NCBI GenBank assembly: GCA_966211335.1
Contig: CBIHNF010000002.1
Location: 180,350-244,349 of the forward strand
DNA length: 64,000 nucleotides
Direction of reading: 5' to 3'
Origin: JAPWJZ01 sp966211335
GTDB lineage: Bacteria > Pseudomonadota > Alphaproteobacteria > Micavibrionales > UBA2020
Shown one piece after another: positions 50,787 to 58,497 of this stretch; position 1 is the first letter of the stretch, and the number at the start of each line of letters is the position of its first letter. The translations under genes and the position numbers were made by a program. A model generated the notes under the pieces. The model worked only from the letters and a program-made list of their open reading frames with translations, ran no database searches and was not told the DNA's origin.

Positions 50787-52057
50787 GCCGCCGGCGGCTT
50801 CATATCCGCTTTGATTTCGGCCGACGCCGCGCGTGGCAGGGCGCACATTTCGCCGTCATCGGCGACGCGGGTGAAGGCGGTTTTGAGGCGGTTGTCGTTC
50901 GCCGCGAAGAGGGGTTTTGGCGCTTCCACCACATTTTCATTCGCCGCAACGGGTGCGGTTTCGGCAGTTTCAATGGTAACAGCGGGCTGCAGTTCCGGTT
51001 TGGTAACAGGCTTCAGCTTTTCCGCCGGCACCGGGTAGAAGAAATCAAGCGTGTGCCAGAGGCCGGTTTTGATTTTCTGCACCGGCGCGGCAAGGCGGGC
51101 GGTATGGAATTCCCTCGCTGCTGTTACCACAAACATAACGGGTTTTTTGGCCGCCTTGACAGCGCCCATGGTGGCGATACCGCCGGCAATGCCGGTGGCG
51201 GTCACGGCCGCCAGCTCGATAAACTTGTCGACGCCGGGGCCGGTCGAGAGCGTTTCGGCAAGCGCGGCAAAGGCATGTTCCGCGCCGGGGATTTTCGCAA
51301 TCATCAAATGTCCGCCCATATAGAACAGCGCGGTCATGCCGGCAGCGCCAATGGTTTTCATGACGGGGGAGGCACCGCGCAGCAGGGCACGGCCCGTGGC
51401 GCGCTGCGCCTTGGCGATCATGCCGTCGCCTTCCTTTTCCGCAAGATGCAGCGCCACATCATCCATCTTGATGATGCCGATAATGGTGGTGTAGAGCAGC
51501 ACAGTCGCGCCGACGCTGGTAATGCCGAGGATGGCAAGCTTGGTCAACAGCGGCGCCGCCGCGACCATGCCAAGCTGGAAACCCGCAAGTTCCAGCGACA
51601 TCGCGGCGTCCGTCTTGATCGCCTGGGCAATGCGTTCCTTCTCGTAACGCAGCAGCGGTTCCTTGCCGCCCTCGACAGCCTTTTTCAGCTCCGCGCGGCG
51701 CTGGGCGGTTTTTTCGGGGTTCTTGCGGTCGAGCAGTTTCTTGGCACCTTCATAGCAAATATACGCACCGCTGCCGAGGCAGAGCGGTGTGATGAGGGCC
51801 GGCGCCAAAGCTGCAATCGCGAAGGTGCCGGGAATGACATAGAGCAGCTTGTTCTTCAGCGCGCCTTTGGCGACGGCCAGCACGACGGAAATTTCATGCT
51901 TCGGGTCAAGCTTGCCGGCCTTTTTGTTGATGGCGCTGCCAAGGTCGTCTTCCGCAATCTTGGCGGTCTTTTCGGCGGCCAGCTGCGACATGGTCGACAC
52001 ATCGTCGAGCACGTTTGCAACGTCATCCAATAGGGCGAGAAGACCGCTGACGGCCAT
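50783..52057 (-). CDS. DUF808/YedI-family membrane protein with C-terminal extension
   Basis: 424 residues from the ATG at 52055-52057. The start (MAVSGLLALLDDVANVLDDVSTM) and LAAEKTAKIAEDDLGSA match E. coli YedI (DUF808), and several membrane helices follow over about residues 70-300. YedI is about 305 residues, so about 120 extra C-terminal residues rich in Lys, Pro, Ala and Asn (with FAANDN-type pairs) are unusual. Unknown function. No ribosome site is visible, so the start is not certain. Confidence 0.8.
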   Translation of the reverse strand: MAVSGLLALLDDVANVLDDVSTMSQLAAEKTAKIAEDDLGSAINKKAGKLDPKHEISVVLAVAKGALKNKLLYVIPGTFAIAALAPALITPLCLGSGAYICYEGAKKLLDRKNPEKTAQRRAELKKAVEGGKEPLLRYEKERIAQAIKTDAAMSLELAGFQLGMVAAAPLLTKLAILGITSVGATVLLYTTIIGIIKMDDVALHLAEKEGDGMIAKAQRATGRALLRGASPVMKTIGAAGMTALFYMGGHLMIAKIPGAEHAFAALAETLSTGPGVDKFIELAAVTATGIAGGIATMGAVKAAKKPVMFVVTAAREFHTARLAAPVQKIKTGLWHTLDFFYPVPAEKLKPVTKPELQPAVTIETAETAPVAANENVVEAPKPLFAANDNRLKTAFTRVADDGEMCALPRAASAEIKADMKPPAA

Positions 52058-52348
52058 GGTGGTTAATCCGGTATATGAGGTGAACAGCGGAAGCGCGTTT
52101 TGCTTCCGAAATTCATCATACGCTTCTCGCTCTGTAGGGTAAGGGGAAATTTCAAAATTAACGGATTCAGTTAAAAATTTCCCGCGGCGTGTAATTTGTT
52201 TGCGGCAACGGCAGGGCACTGCGGTACTTTTGTCATGAAGCGGGGCAACGGGAGCGCAGGTGGATGGAATCACTGCATAAAATTCCCACTTTAGCTTCAT
52301 GGGTCTCCGTCGTATAGTCTGCCGCGCAAAACCCCAAGGGAAACCGCC

Positions 52349-53479
52349 ATGCAACTCATCGACCGCGACGGCCGCCTGACGCCCGTCCTCAAAATCCTCA
52401 CCGACTACCCGCGCGATGATCTGGCGCATGACGAGGTGCATCAGTCGCTGGTCACCGCCTGCGTTTCCCGCGGCATTTACCCCGCGAATATAGATGTCGG
52501 CGCGGTGCCGGGCATGGATACGATTGTGGCGGGGTTTAAAACCGCGCAATTGGTGTTCAATTCCAAACTCGGCTACGGGCATATCTTCCACACCAACTGC
52601 GCGCCGCGTAAAAATATCGTCAGCATCAAAAGCCAGGGCGAAAAAATCGTTCTCGGCATTACCAGCCAGGGCGTCGTCGCGCTCATGGTCAACTCCGGCT
52701 ATTCCATCGCGCCGTTTTTTGAAGCGGTGAAGGCGGGGGAGATGATGTTCTTCCAGACCTCCGTGCCGGATAGCGGATCACAGTTCCGCTCCCGCGATTT
52801 CTTCCCCGACGCGATGGCGGATTTGACACTGCACCTCGCGACGCGCTTTGCGGCCCTTGGCGAAGATAAAATCAACCAGCTGCTCAAAGCCCGCGCCTTC
52901 CGCGAGATTCTCGACGGTTTCTCCTACCTCGGCGCGGAATTGGACCTTGATAGCTTCCCGCATCTGCCGGAAGCGACGGTTTATTACGTCGACAGCTTCG
53001 GCAACATCAAGCTCAACTACAAACACAAGGCGCTGCTGGCGCAGCATGCGGTGGGCACCAAGCTCGTCGTCGCCATCGGCAATACGGTGGTGGATGCGAT
53101 TGTCGGCGACGTCGGCTTCAGCATGGGCGAAGGCGTCATCGCCGTCACCGCCGGTTCCTCCGGCTGGTCGGTCGGCACGGGCGAGAAAGCGATGTTCGCG
53201 GAAATTTTCCTGCGCGGCGGCAGAGCGGAGGCGCAATTCAACGGCCTTTCCACCGGCGACCAGGTATTGGGCCTGCCGCGCGATACGCTCAACAAGGTCA
53301 TCGACATGCTGCATGCCGCGGGCCGCGACGCCTCCGGCCAGTTCGGCCTGTATAACATTTCCGAAGCGCGGATTTTGAAACTGCTCGGCCGCTCCCGCCT
53401 GCTGCAGAACGGTTTTGACGCAGGCGCGCTGAATGCGGCGCTGGCATCCGGTACGCTTGTGCAGAAACTGGTGGCATAA
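52349..53479 (+). CDS. SAM hydroxide adenosyltransferase-like (DUF62-type) protein
   Basis: 376 residues. Features recall the SAM-dependent chlorinase/fluorinase/hydroxide-adenosyltransferase fold: an early DIxxxxxGMDTIVAGFKTAQLVF (inactivating-helix-like) segment, and a C-terminal-domain beta strand VYYVDSFGNIKLNYK comparable with the family's VxxIDxFGNxxTN. It lacks an obvious family D-D-xx-H pattern near the start, so the activity is doubtful. It is followed directly by a MazG-like gene. Function uncertain. Confidence 0.5.
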   Translation: MQLIDRDGRLTPVLKILTDYPRDDLAHDEVHQSLVTACVSRGIYPANIDVGAVPGMDTIVAGFKTAQLVFNSKLGYGHIFHTNCAPRKNIVSIKSQGEKIVLGITSQGVVALMVNSGYSIAPFFEAVKAGEMMFFQTSVPDSGSQFRSRDFFPDAMADLTLHLATRFAALGEDKINQLLKARAFREILDGFSYLGAELDLDSFPHLPEATVYYVDSFGNIKLNYKHKALLAQHAVGTKLVVAIGNTVVDAIVGDVGFSMGEGVIAVTAGSSGWSVGTGEKAMFAEIFLRGGRAEAQFNGLSTGDQVLGLPRDTLNKVIDMLHAAGRDASGQFGLYNISEARILKLLGRSRLLQNGFDAGALNAALASGTLVQKLVA

Positions 53480-53480
53480 C

Positions 53481-53807
53481 ATGACGCTCGATTTCAAGGA
53501 ATACCAAGCGCAAGCCCGCAAAACCCGCGCGATACCGGATGAGCACCGCGTGACTTATTCAACCCTCGGCCTCGTCGGCGAAGCAGGGGAGCTGGCGAAC
53601 AAGGTCAAGAAAATCGCAAGGGGCGACGCCAATCGCGCCGAACTCATCGAAGGCATCAAGGGCGAAATGGGCGATGTGCTGTGGTACCTCGCCGCCCTCT
53701 CCGACGACCTCGAATTTTCGCTGGAGGATGTGGCCAAAAAAAACCTGGAAAAACTCCGCTCCCGCTTTGAGCGCGGGGTGATCAAGGGCGGCGGGGATAA
53801 CCGCTGA
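53481..53807 (+). CDS. MazG-like nucleotide pyrophosphohydrolase
   Basis: 108 residues from the ATG at 53481. It has GLVGEAGELANKVKK (ExxE-type metal motif) and GEMGDVLWYLAALSDD (ExxD), the MazG-like all-alpha NTP-pyrophosphatase signature. It probably cleaves a noncanonical or surplus nucleotide. It follows the DUF62-like gene with 1 base between and ends 3 bases before a convergent gene. Confidence 0.88.
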   Translation: MTLDFKEYQAQARKTRAIPDEHRVTYSTLGLVGEAGELANKVKKIARGDANRAELIEGIKGEMGDVLWYLAALSDDLEFSLEDVAKKNLEKLRSRFERGVIKGGGDNR

Positions 53808-53810
53808 GCT

Positions 53811-54887
53811 TTAAAACCACTTGATAATTTTTTTCAGCACACCTTCATCCGCCTTCGGTGCGGGGGTGGGCGGGGCTTCGGCGGGGCCGAGGCTGTTGTT
53901 GTTGGCGGGAGTTTTGCCCTTGAGGGGGAAGCCGGCCAGAATGTCTTCTTTCGCGACCTGCAGGCTGCGCTCCGCAAAGGCGCGGCGTTTGGCGTCCCAG
54001 TAGGGGCCTTCCAGTTTCAGCCGCTGGCCGCCGACGGTGACGTTGCCCTTCAGGTAGGGCTCCAGCATGCGGGCGCCAAGCTTGAAGGTGTAATAGCCGG
54101 TATCTTCGCCGAGGGCGATTTCCGCCAGTACCTTCAGTGCGCCGGTGCGGTCATTGGGGTTCGCCTTCAGCGCGTCGCGGTAGGGCTGGAAGGCGGCCAC
54201 GAGGCTGCGCATCAGGCTTTCATGCGGCGTATGCTCGAGCGCGAAGCGGCGGGCGAGGTGGAGGCTTTGCTCCGGGTTCAGCGCCTTGAAATCGATCTTG
54301 TCCTGCACCTTGGCGAATTCATCGAGCGTGAAGGAGGTGAAATGCGACTGGCTGCCGTATTCGATAAACGACACCGCACGCTGCCATGACACGACCGATG
54401 CGCCCGCCGCCTTATCGCCAAACCGCTGGATGTTGCGGATGACGGCATAGGTATCCGCCGCAGCTTCGGAATACAGGGTTTCGGACAATGTCTGGTTTTT
54501 GAGCGCGTCGGCGATCAGCAGGTGGCCGAGTTCGTGGTCGAATTCGGCATAAACCGCCATTTCGCGCGGCTGCGCCGTGGTCGTGAACAGCCGCTCCGAA
54601 TGCGCGGTGGGGTTATACACAATCACGCGCGCTTCCGCCTGCCGTTTGGCGATAGATGATTTTAGCTTCTGGCTGTTGGAGGCTGCGAGTGTGACAAAAT
54701 CCTCGATCTCCTTTTTGGAGGCAAGGCCCGTGCCCTCGACCGTCATGCTGCCGTGGATGGTCATGTCGGGCAGGTTGACGACGGCGAAGGTGCCTTTGAG
54801 GCCGGGGAAAGACGCATGCGCTTCACCTACCGCGGCATTGAATATGTCGCGGAGGTTGAGGTCCTTCTTCGGGGCCGGTTCCGCCAT
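53811..54887 (-). CDS. Putative zinc metalloprotease, paralog A (HELGH)
   Basis: 358 residues, no signal peptide or membrane helix. HELGH at 118-122 and ExxAD (Glu141, Asp145; EAAAD) 18 residues later are the pattern of a gluzincin active site. Around it lie FDHELGH and YAVIRNIQRFG, shared with the paralog upstream. C-terminal blocks ALEHTPH and YYTFKLGARMLEPYL are also shared. A polybasic/proline tail (TPAPKADEGVLKKIIKW) ends it. ATG overlaps the upstream stop (TAATG). No family name is known to me. Confidence 0.75.
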   Translation of the reverse strand: MAEPAPKKDLNLRDIFNAAVGEAHASFPGLKGTFAVVNLPDMTIHGSMTVEGTGLASKKEIEDFVTLAASNSQKLKSSIAKRQAEARVIVYNPTAHSERLFTTTAQPREMAVYAEFDHELGHLLIADALKNQTLSETLYSEAAADTYAVIRNIQRFGDKAAGASVVSWQRAVSFIEYGSQSHFTSFTLDEFAKVQDKIDFKALNPEQSLHLARRFALEHTPHESLMRSLVAAFQPYRDALKANPNDRTGALKVLAEIALGEDTGYYTFKLGARMLEPYLKGNVTVGGQRLKLEGPYWDAKRRAFAERSLQVAKEDILAGFPLKGKTPANNNSLGPAEAPPTPAPKADEGVLKKIIKWF

Positions 54888-55945
54888 TACAGCAGGCGCT
54901 TCTTGAATTGTTCGAAGCGTGGGTCGACCTGCGGTTTCGGGAAGGCGACGATATTATCCTTTACCTCGCCTTTTAGCGGCATGCCGAACAGGAGGCCGTC
55001 TTTTTTGAGGCTCGCGGATTTGTCGCGCATCTGCTCCCGCACATCATCCCAGTAGTCGCCCTTCAGCAGCATCTTTTCGCCATTCCCGTTCTGCACTTCG
55101 CCATTCAGGAACGGGGCAAGCACCCGCGCGCCGATTTTGAAGGTGTAATAGGCGTTGTCGGAGGCAAGGGCGATATCCGCCAGCACCTTCAGCGCGGTTT
55201 CGATGTTTTCGGACTGCTGCATGGCCTGGCGCACGGGGCGGAAGGCGGCGGAGATGGTGTCGGTCGCATCGAAGTGCGGCGTGTGCTCCAGCGAGAGGCG
55301 CTGCGCCAGCTTGATCGTCTGGTCGGGCGTCATGGCTTTAATGTCGAGCTTGTCTTTCAGCTGCGCCAGTTCATCAATCGCAAGCGTTGTGAAGTGGCCG
55401 CGGTCGCCGGACATCACGAAGTCAAACGCACGGCGCCAGCCGGCCTTTTCAATCGCGCGGCTTTCATCGCCATAGCGCTGGATGTGGCGGAGTACGGCAA
55501 AAGTGTCAGCCGCCGTCTCGCGGTAGCAGGAATCTTTGGAGAAGAACGCGCCCTCGACAACGAGGTGGCCGAGTTCATGGTCGAAGACCGCCATGCTTTC
55601 CATGACGTCCGACTGGTCGCGGCCGGTGAACATCTTGAAGGGCAGGGGCGTATAGGCCATGACGCTGAGGCCGGTGTTGGGAATTTTGGTGGCGAGGGAC
55701 GAGCCCGCTTTTTCCGCCGTCGCCGCGATGCTGTCTGCGATATGCTGCAGCTCCCCATGGCGCAGGTTGACCCGCGACGGGTCGACGGAGATAACGGTGT
55801 CGGCATCCGGCAGGTTGATGAAGAGGAAACGGCCCTTCAGCTGCGGGAAGTCTTCCGTCGCCTTCTGGACCTCATGGTTGAAAATTTCGCGCAGGGATTG
55901 CTTGCCGTTAAAGCCGGGCAGCGGTGCATTGCTCTTCAAAGTCAT
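54887..55945 (-). CDS. Putative zinc metalloprotease, paralog B (HELGH)
   Basis: 352 residues from the ATG at 55943-55945 (GGAG 10 bases upstream; an in-frame TTG at 55963 is an alternative). HELGH at 123-127, ETAAD with Glu143/Asp147. It has the same flanks as paralog A (AVFDHELGHLVV, FAVLRHIQRYG, SLEHTPH, YYTFKIGARVLAPFL). No signal peptide, so it is a cytoplasmic protease candidate. Operonic with A. Confidence 0.75.
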   Translation of the reverse strand: MTLKSNAPLPGFNGKQSLREIFNHEVQKATEDFPQLKGRFLFINLPDADTVISVDPSRVNLRHGELQHIADSIAATAEKAGSSLATKIPNTGLSVMAYTPLPFKMFTGRDQSDVMESMAVFDHELGHLVVEGAFFSKDSCYRETAADTFAVLRHIQRYGDESRAIEKAGWRRAFDFVMSGDRGHFTTLAIDELAQLKDKLDIKAMTPDQTIKLAQRLSLEHTPHFDATDTISAAFRPVRQAMQQSENIETALKVLADIALASDNAYYTFKIGARVLAPFLNGEVQNGNGEKMLLKGDYWDDVREQMRDKSASLKKDGLLFGMPLKGEVKDNIVAFPKPQVDPRFEQFKKRLL

Positions 55946-55983
55946 GATGTCATCACTCCTCAATGTTGCGCGGAATTACGCAA

Positions 55984-56012
55984 ATCATGCAACTTTGCTT
56001 CTAAACTGTAAA
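55984..56012 (-). promoter_or_regulatory. Possible promoter for protease operon B-A
   Basis: On the minus strand: TTTACA, 17-base spacer, CATGAT. It lies about 40 bases before the paralog B start, within an AT-rich gap of 190 bases. Confidence 0.4.
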
Positions 56013-56135
56013 GTTTTACGCATGAAAACATCAGTAATGGACATAATATTAAATGATAATTTCTTAACGCTGGAATAAAAATGCGCAAAAGCCCATTTCC
56101 AGCGGCGCGGCGACGGTTAGCGTTTAAAATCAGGT

Positions 56136-57218
56136 TTAAGGAGACGTCTTCGGGCCTGTCAGCGCCAGCGTCACGCGCTGCGGCAAAGCCTGCTGCTGGC
56201 GGCGCGGCGGCAGCATGTCGGATTTATTCTGCTCCAGCAGTGCTGCGAAGTCGTACAGGTTAAAGTGCCGCGCGCGCGCGGCGAAAGTATCAATCATCCT
56301 GTCGCGGTCATAGGGCGAGAGAACGAGCGGTTCTTCCTTCAGCAGCGCGCCTTGCTGGTTCATCAGCGGCTGGAAGCAGGTGGCACCCAGCATAAAGGAA
56401 AACCTGTTGGCGGTGGAAAGGCAACTGGTGGCAGTGAGGTGCAACAACTTCATCTTGTCGAAGTCGGGCTCCTGCTTCACATAGGCGGCGACAGCGGCAT
56501 AGTCGCTTACCGCACGGTTGAGGTCTGACTGCACGGGCGTAAACGTCATCGCGTAGCCCTTGGCGAGCTGCAGCGTTTCTGCCGGCGTCAGGTTGCTGAA
56601 ATCGCGGCTTTGCGCATGCTCCAGAATAGTGAAGGTTACAGGGCTCGTCAGGTGCTTATATTCGCCGCTGGCGATAAAGGCGAGTGAGCGGCTCGCGCCA
56701 AGCTTGGCAAAAATCGGGTCATCCGCGCCGAATTTCTGGATGGCGCGGATGGTCGCAAAGGCGTCCGCGAGGCATTCGGAGTAGGGATATTCCCGCGCGT
56801 TATCTTCCTTCGACCAGCGCAGCAGCAGATGCCCCGCTTCATGGTTGAGAACGAAGAAATCGCGGAAATGCCGCTCCCGTTCCCGCTCCGGCAGGTCCGA
56901 CTGCAGCGTCGGTATCAGCACCACGACGTTGAGGTCGAAGGCATCATTCGGCCCGTCCGGGATTTTTCGCCAGAAGGCCTTGGAGGAAAAACCGTCGATG
57001 GAATCCTGAATGCAGTTGGCGACGTAATGCGGCAGCAGCGGCAGATAGCCGTTCGGCAGCCCGTGGGTGTTGCCAATAAGGTTGAGCGGATCATGCGTCG
57101 AGACGAAAATGCTGTTGCCGTCCAGCTGCGGATAATCTTTGAAAATCGCGCGCGTTTCCGCCGCCATATTAAAACGGTATTCGCTGACGTCTTCCGTCCA
57201 TATCAGTTCTTGCGCCAT
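56136..57218 (-). CDS. Putative zinc metalloprotease, paralog C (HEAGH)
   Basis: 360 residues from the ATG at 57216-57218 (AGGA upstream; the frame runs upstream to 57266). The active-site pattern is HEAGH at 126-130 and ECLAD (Glu148, Asp152), with the flank ATIRAIQKFG as in A and B. The rest is more diverged (SEYRFNMAAETRAIFKDYPQL; TLQLAKGYAMTFTP). Cytoplasmic. A glutamine/arginine-rich tail (LPPRRQQQALPQR) ends it. Confidence 0.7.
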   Translation of the reverse strand: MAQELIWTEDVSEYRFNMAAETRAIFKDYPQLDGNSIFVSTHDPLNLIGNTHGLPNGYLPLLPHYVANCIQDSIDGFSSKAFWRKIPDGPNDAFDLNVVVLIPTLQSDLPERERERHFRDFFVLNHEAGHLLLRWSKEDNAREYPYSECLADAFATIRAIQKFGADDPIFAKLGASRSLAFIASGEYKHLTSPVTFTILEHAQSRDFSNLTPAETLQLAKGYAMTFTPVQSDLNRAVSDYAAVAAYVKQEPDFDKMKLLHLTATSCLSTANRFSFMLGATCFQPLMNQQGALLKEEPLVLSPYDRDRMIDTFAARARHFNLYDFAALLEQNKSDMLPPRRQQQALPQRVTLALTGPKTSP

Positions 57219-57343
57219 ATATATCCTGTTGAAATCGCCTTTATTATGCACGTTTTCCTTGAACAATCGGTTAAAAATCCTGTTTTTCCAACGTGTTCAA
57301 GGCGTTATGGCTTGGTTAAGATTTTCGCATTATAATAAACGGC

Positions 57344-58402
57344 ATGGCGCAGCAGGACGGGCAGGAAAATACCGGCACGCAGGTCTTTGATTTGGCAAAG
57401 GCCGTCGAAATGGCGCGCCGCGATTTCCCCGCGCAGACGAAAAACATCACGTTTATCGACACCACCGCGCCGGATGCGGAAGACCAGCTTTACGCCTGGG
57501 CCGTGAAGGCGGGGCAGAACCAGATCCAGTACGAAACCCTGCTCGATTACAAAGACCAGCACATCACTGTCGCGCGCGAAAGCAACGGCCACCGGCTCAT
57601 CGCCCTGCCGCTGGGGCGGGAGGCGGAAGACGGTGCCTTCCCCGGCAATCCCTATAAAAGCGCGTGGTACAGCTTTTTGCACGAACTCGGCCATTTTGTG
57701 GTGCCTGAGGCACATGCCAGCACCGGCAGTAAATCGACGCAGCATAATGAACATGCGGCCGATACCTTCGCGGCGGTCATGGGCCTGCAACTTGGCATTT
57801 TCGACAAGGCCGATATTGCGGCACTGGCGGACGGGCGCAGCCACGGCATGCTGCTGACCAAAGACGTCACGCATCTCACCTCCATGTCGCTCGACGCCAT
57901 CGTCATCAACCCCAAGAACATCGACTTTATGTCGCTGTCAAAAGCGGAGGTGGTGGCGATTGCCAAGAAACACGCGGCAACCTTTGAAATGGAAGAAGGC
58001 ATCGGCAGCAAATTCGCCAATCTGCAGGGCATGCATCGCTGGGCGGAGAAGGAGGGCATTCCGCTCGCCGATATCGTCTCCGAAAAGCTCGTGAAAATTC
58101 ACGAAATTGCGATGACGGCGCCCGCACAGTCGCAGGATTTCTACCTTGCAGCGCGCATTCTTGATACAGCGCTTGAAACCGGCATCATGAAATACGGCAG
58201 CCAGCAGGCCGAAGTGGATGTGACGGCGACCGAGTGGAAAGACATGCGCTCCAAGCTGCAGAGCAAATGGCTGTCGGAACATCCCGAACGCGACATCGGC
58301 GGCAAGAAGGCGCTGGAAAGCCCGGAACTGCACCGCAAGGACGAGGTGCCGAAAACCCTCATCGGCCGCATCAAGAACAGCGTCACGCCGCTGAAAATCT
58401 AA
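57344..58402 (+). CDS. Putative zinc metalloprotease, paralog D (HELGH)
   Basis: 352 residues on the opposite strand to A-C. HELGH at 113-117 and EHAAD (Glu136, Asp140). It shares the general layout (N-terminal mixed domain, motif in the middle, long helical C-terminus with VVAIAKKHAATFE and DFYLAARILDTAL), but is the most distant member. No signal peptide. It diverges from paralog C across 125 bases that hold a TATAAT just before the ATG. Confidence 0.7.
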   Translation: MAQQDGQENTGTQVFDLAKAVEMARRDFPAQTKNITFIDTTAPDAEDQLYAWAVKAGQNQIQYETLLDYKDQHITVARESNGHRLIALPLGREAEDGAFPGNPYKSAWYSFLHELGHFVVPEAHASTGSKSTQHNEHAADTFAAVMGLQLGIFDKADIAALADGRSHGMLLTKDVTHLTSMSLDAIVINPKNIDFMSLSKAEVVAIAKKHAATFEMEEGIGSKFANLQGMHRWAEKEGIPLADIVSEKLVKIHEIAMTAPAQSQDFYLAARILDTALETGIMKYGSQQAEVDVTATEWKDMRSKLQSKWLSEHPERDIGGKKALESPELHRKDEVPKTLIGRIKNSVTPLKI

Positions 58403-58434
58403 GCTTATGAAAAGTTAAAGTCCCGCCCCGCCCG

Positions 58435-58463
58435 TTGAACTGGCGGCGCAATGGCCGTATAGT
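58435..58463 (+). promoter_or_regulatory. Promoter for liuD
   Basis: TTGAAC (58435-58440), 17-base spacer, TATAGT (58458-58463), 34 bases before the GTG start. A TATAGT -10 also precedes liuB (47480-47485). Confidence 0.65.
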
Positions 58464-58497
58464 CTTTCCACACAACATATAAAGACGGGGCCGACCG

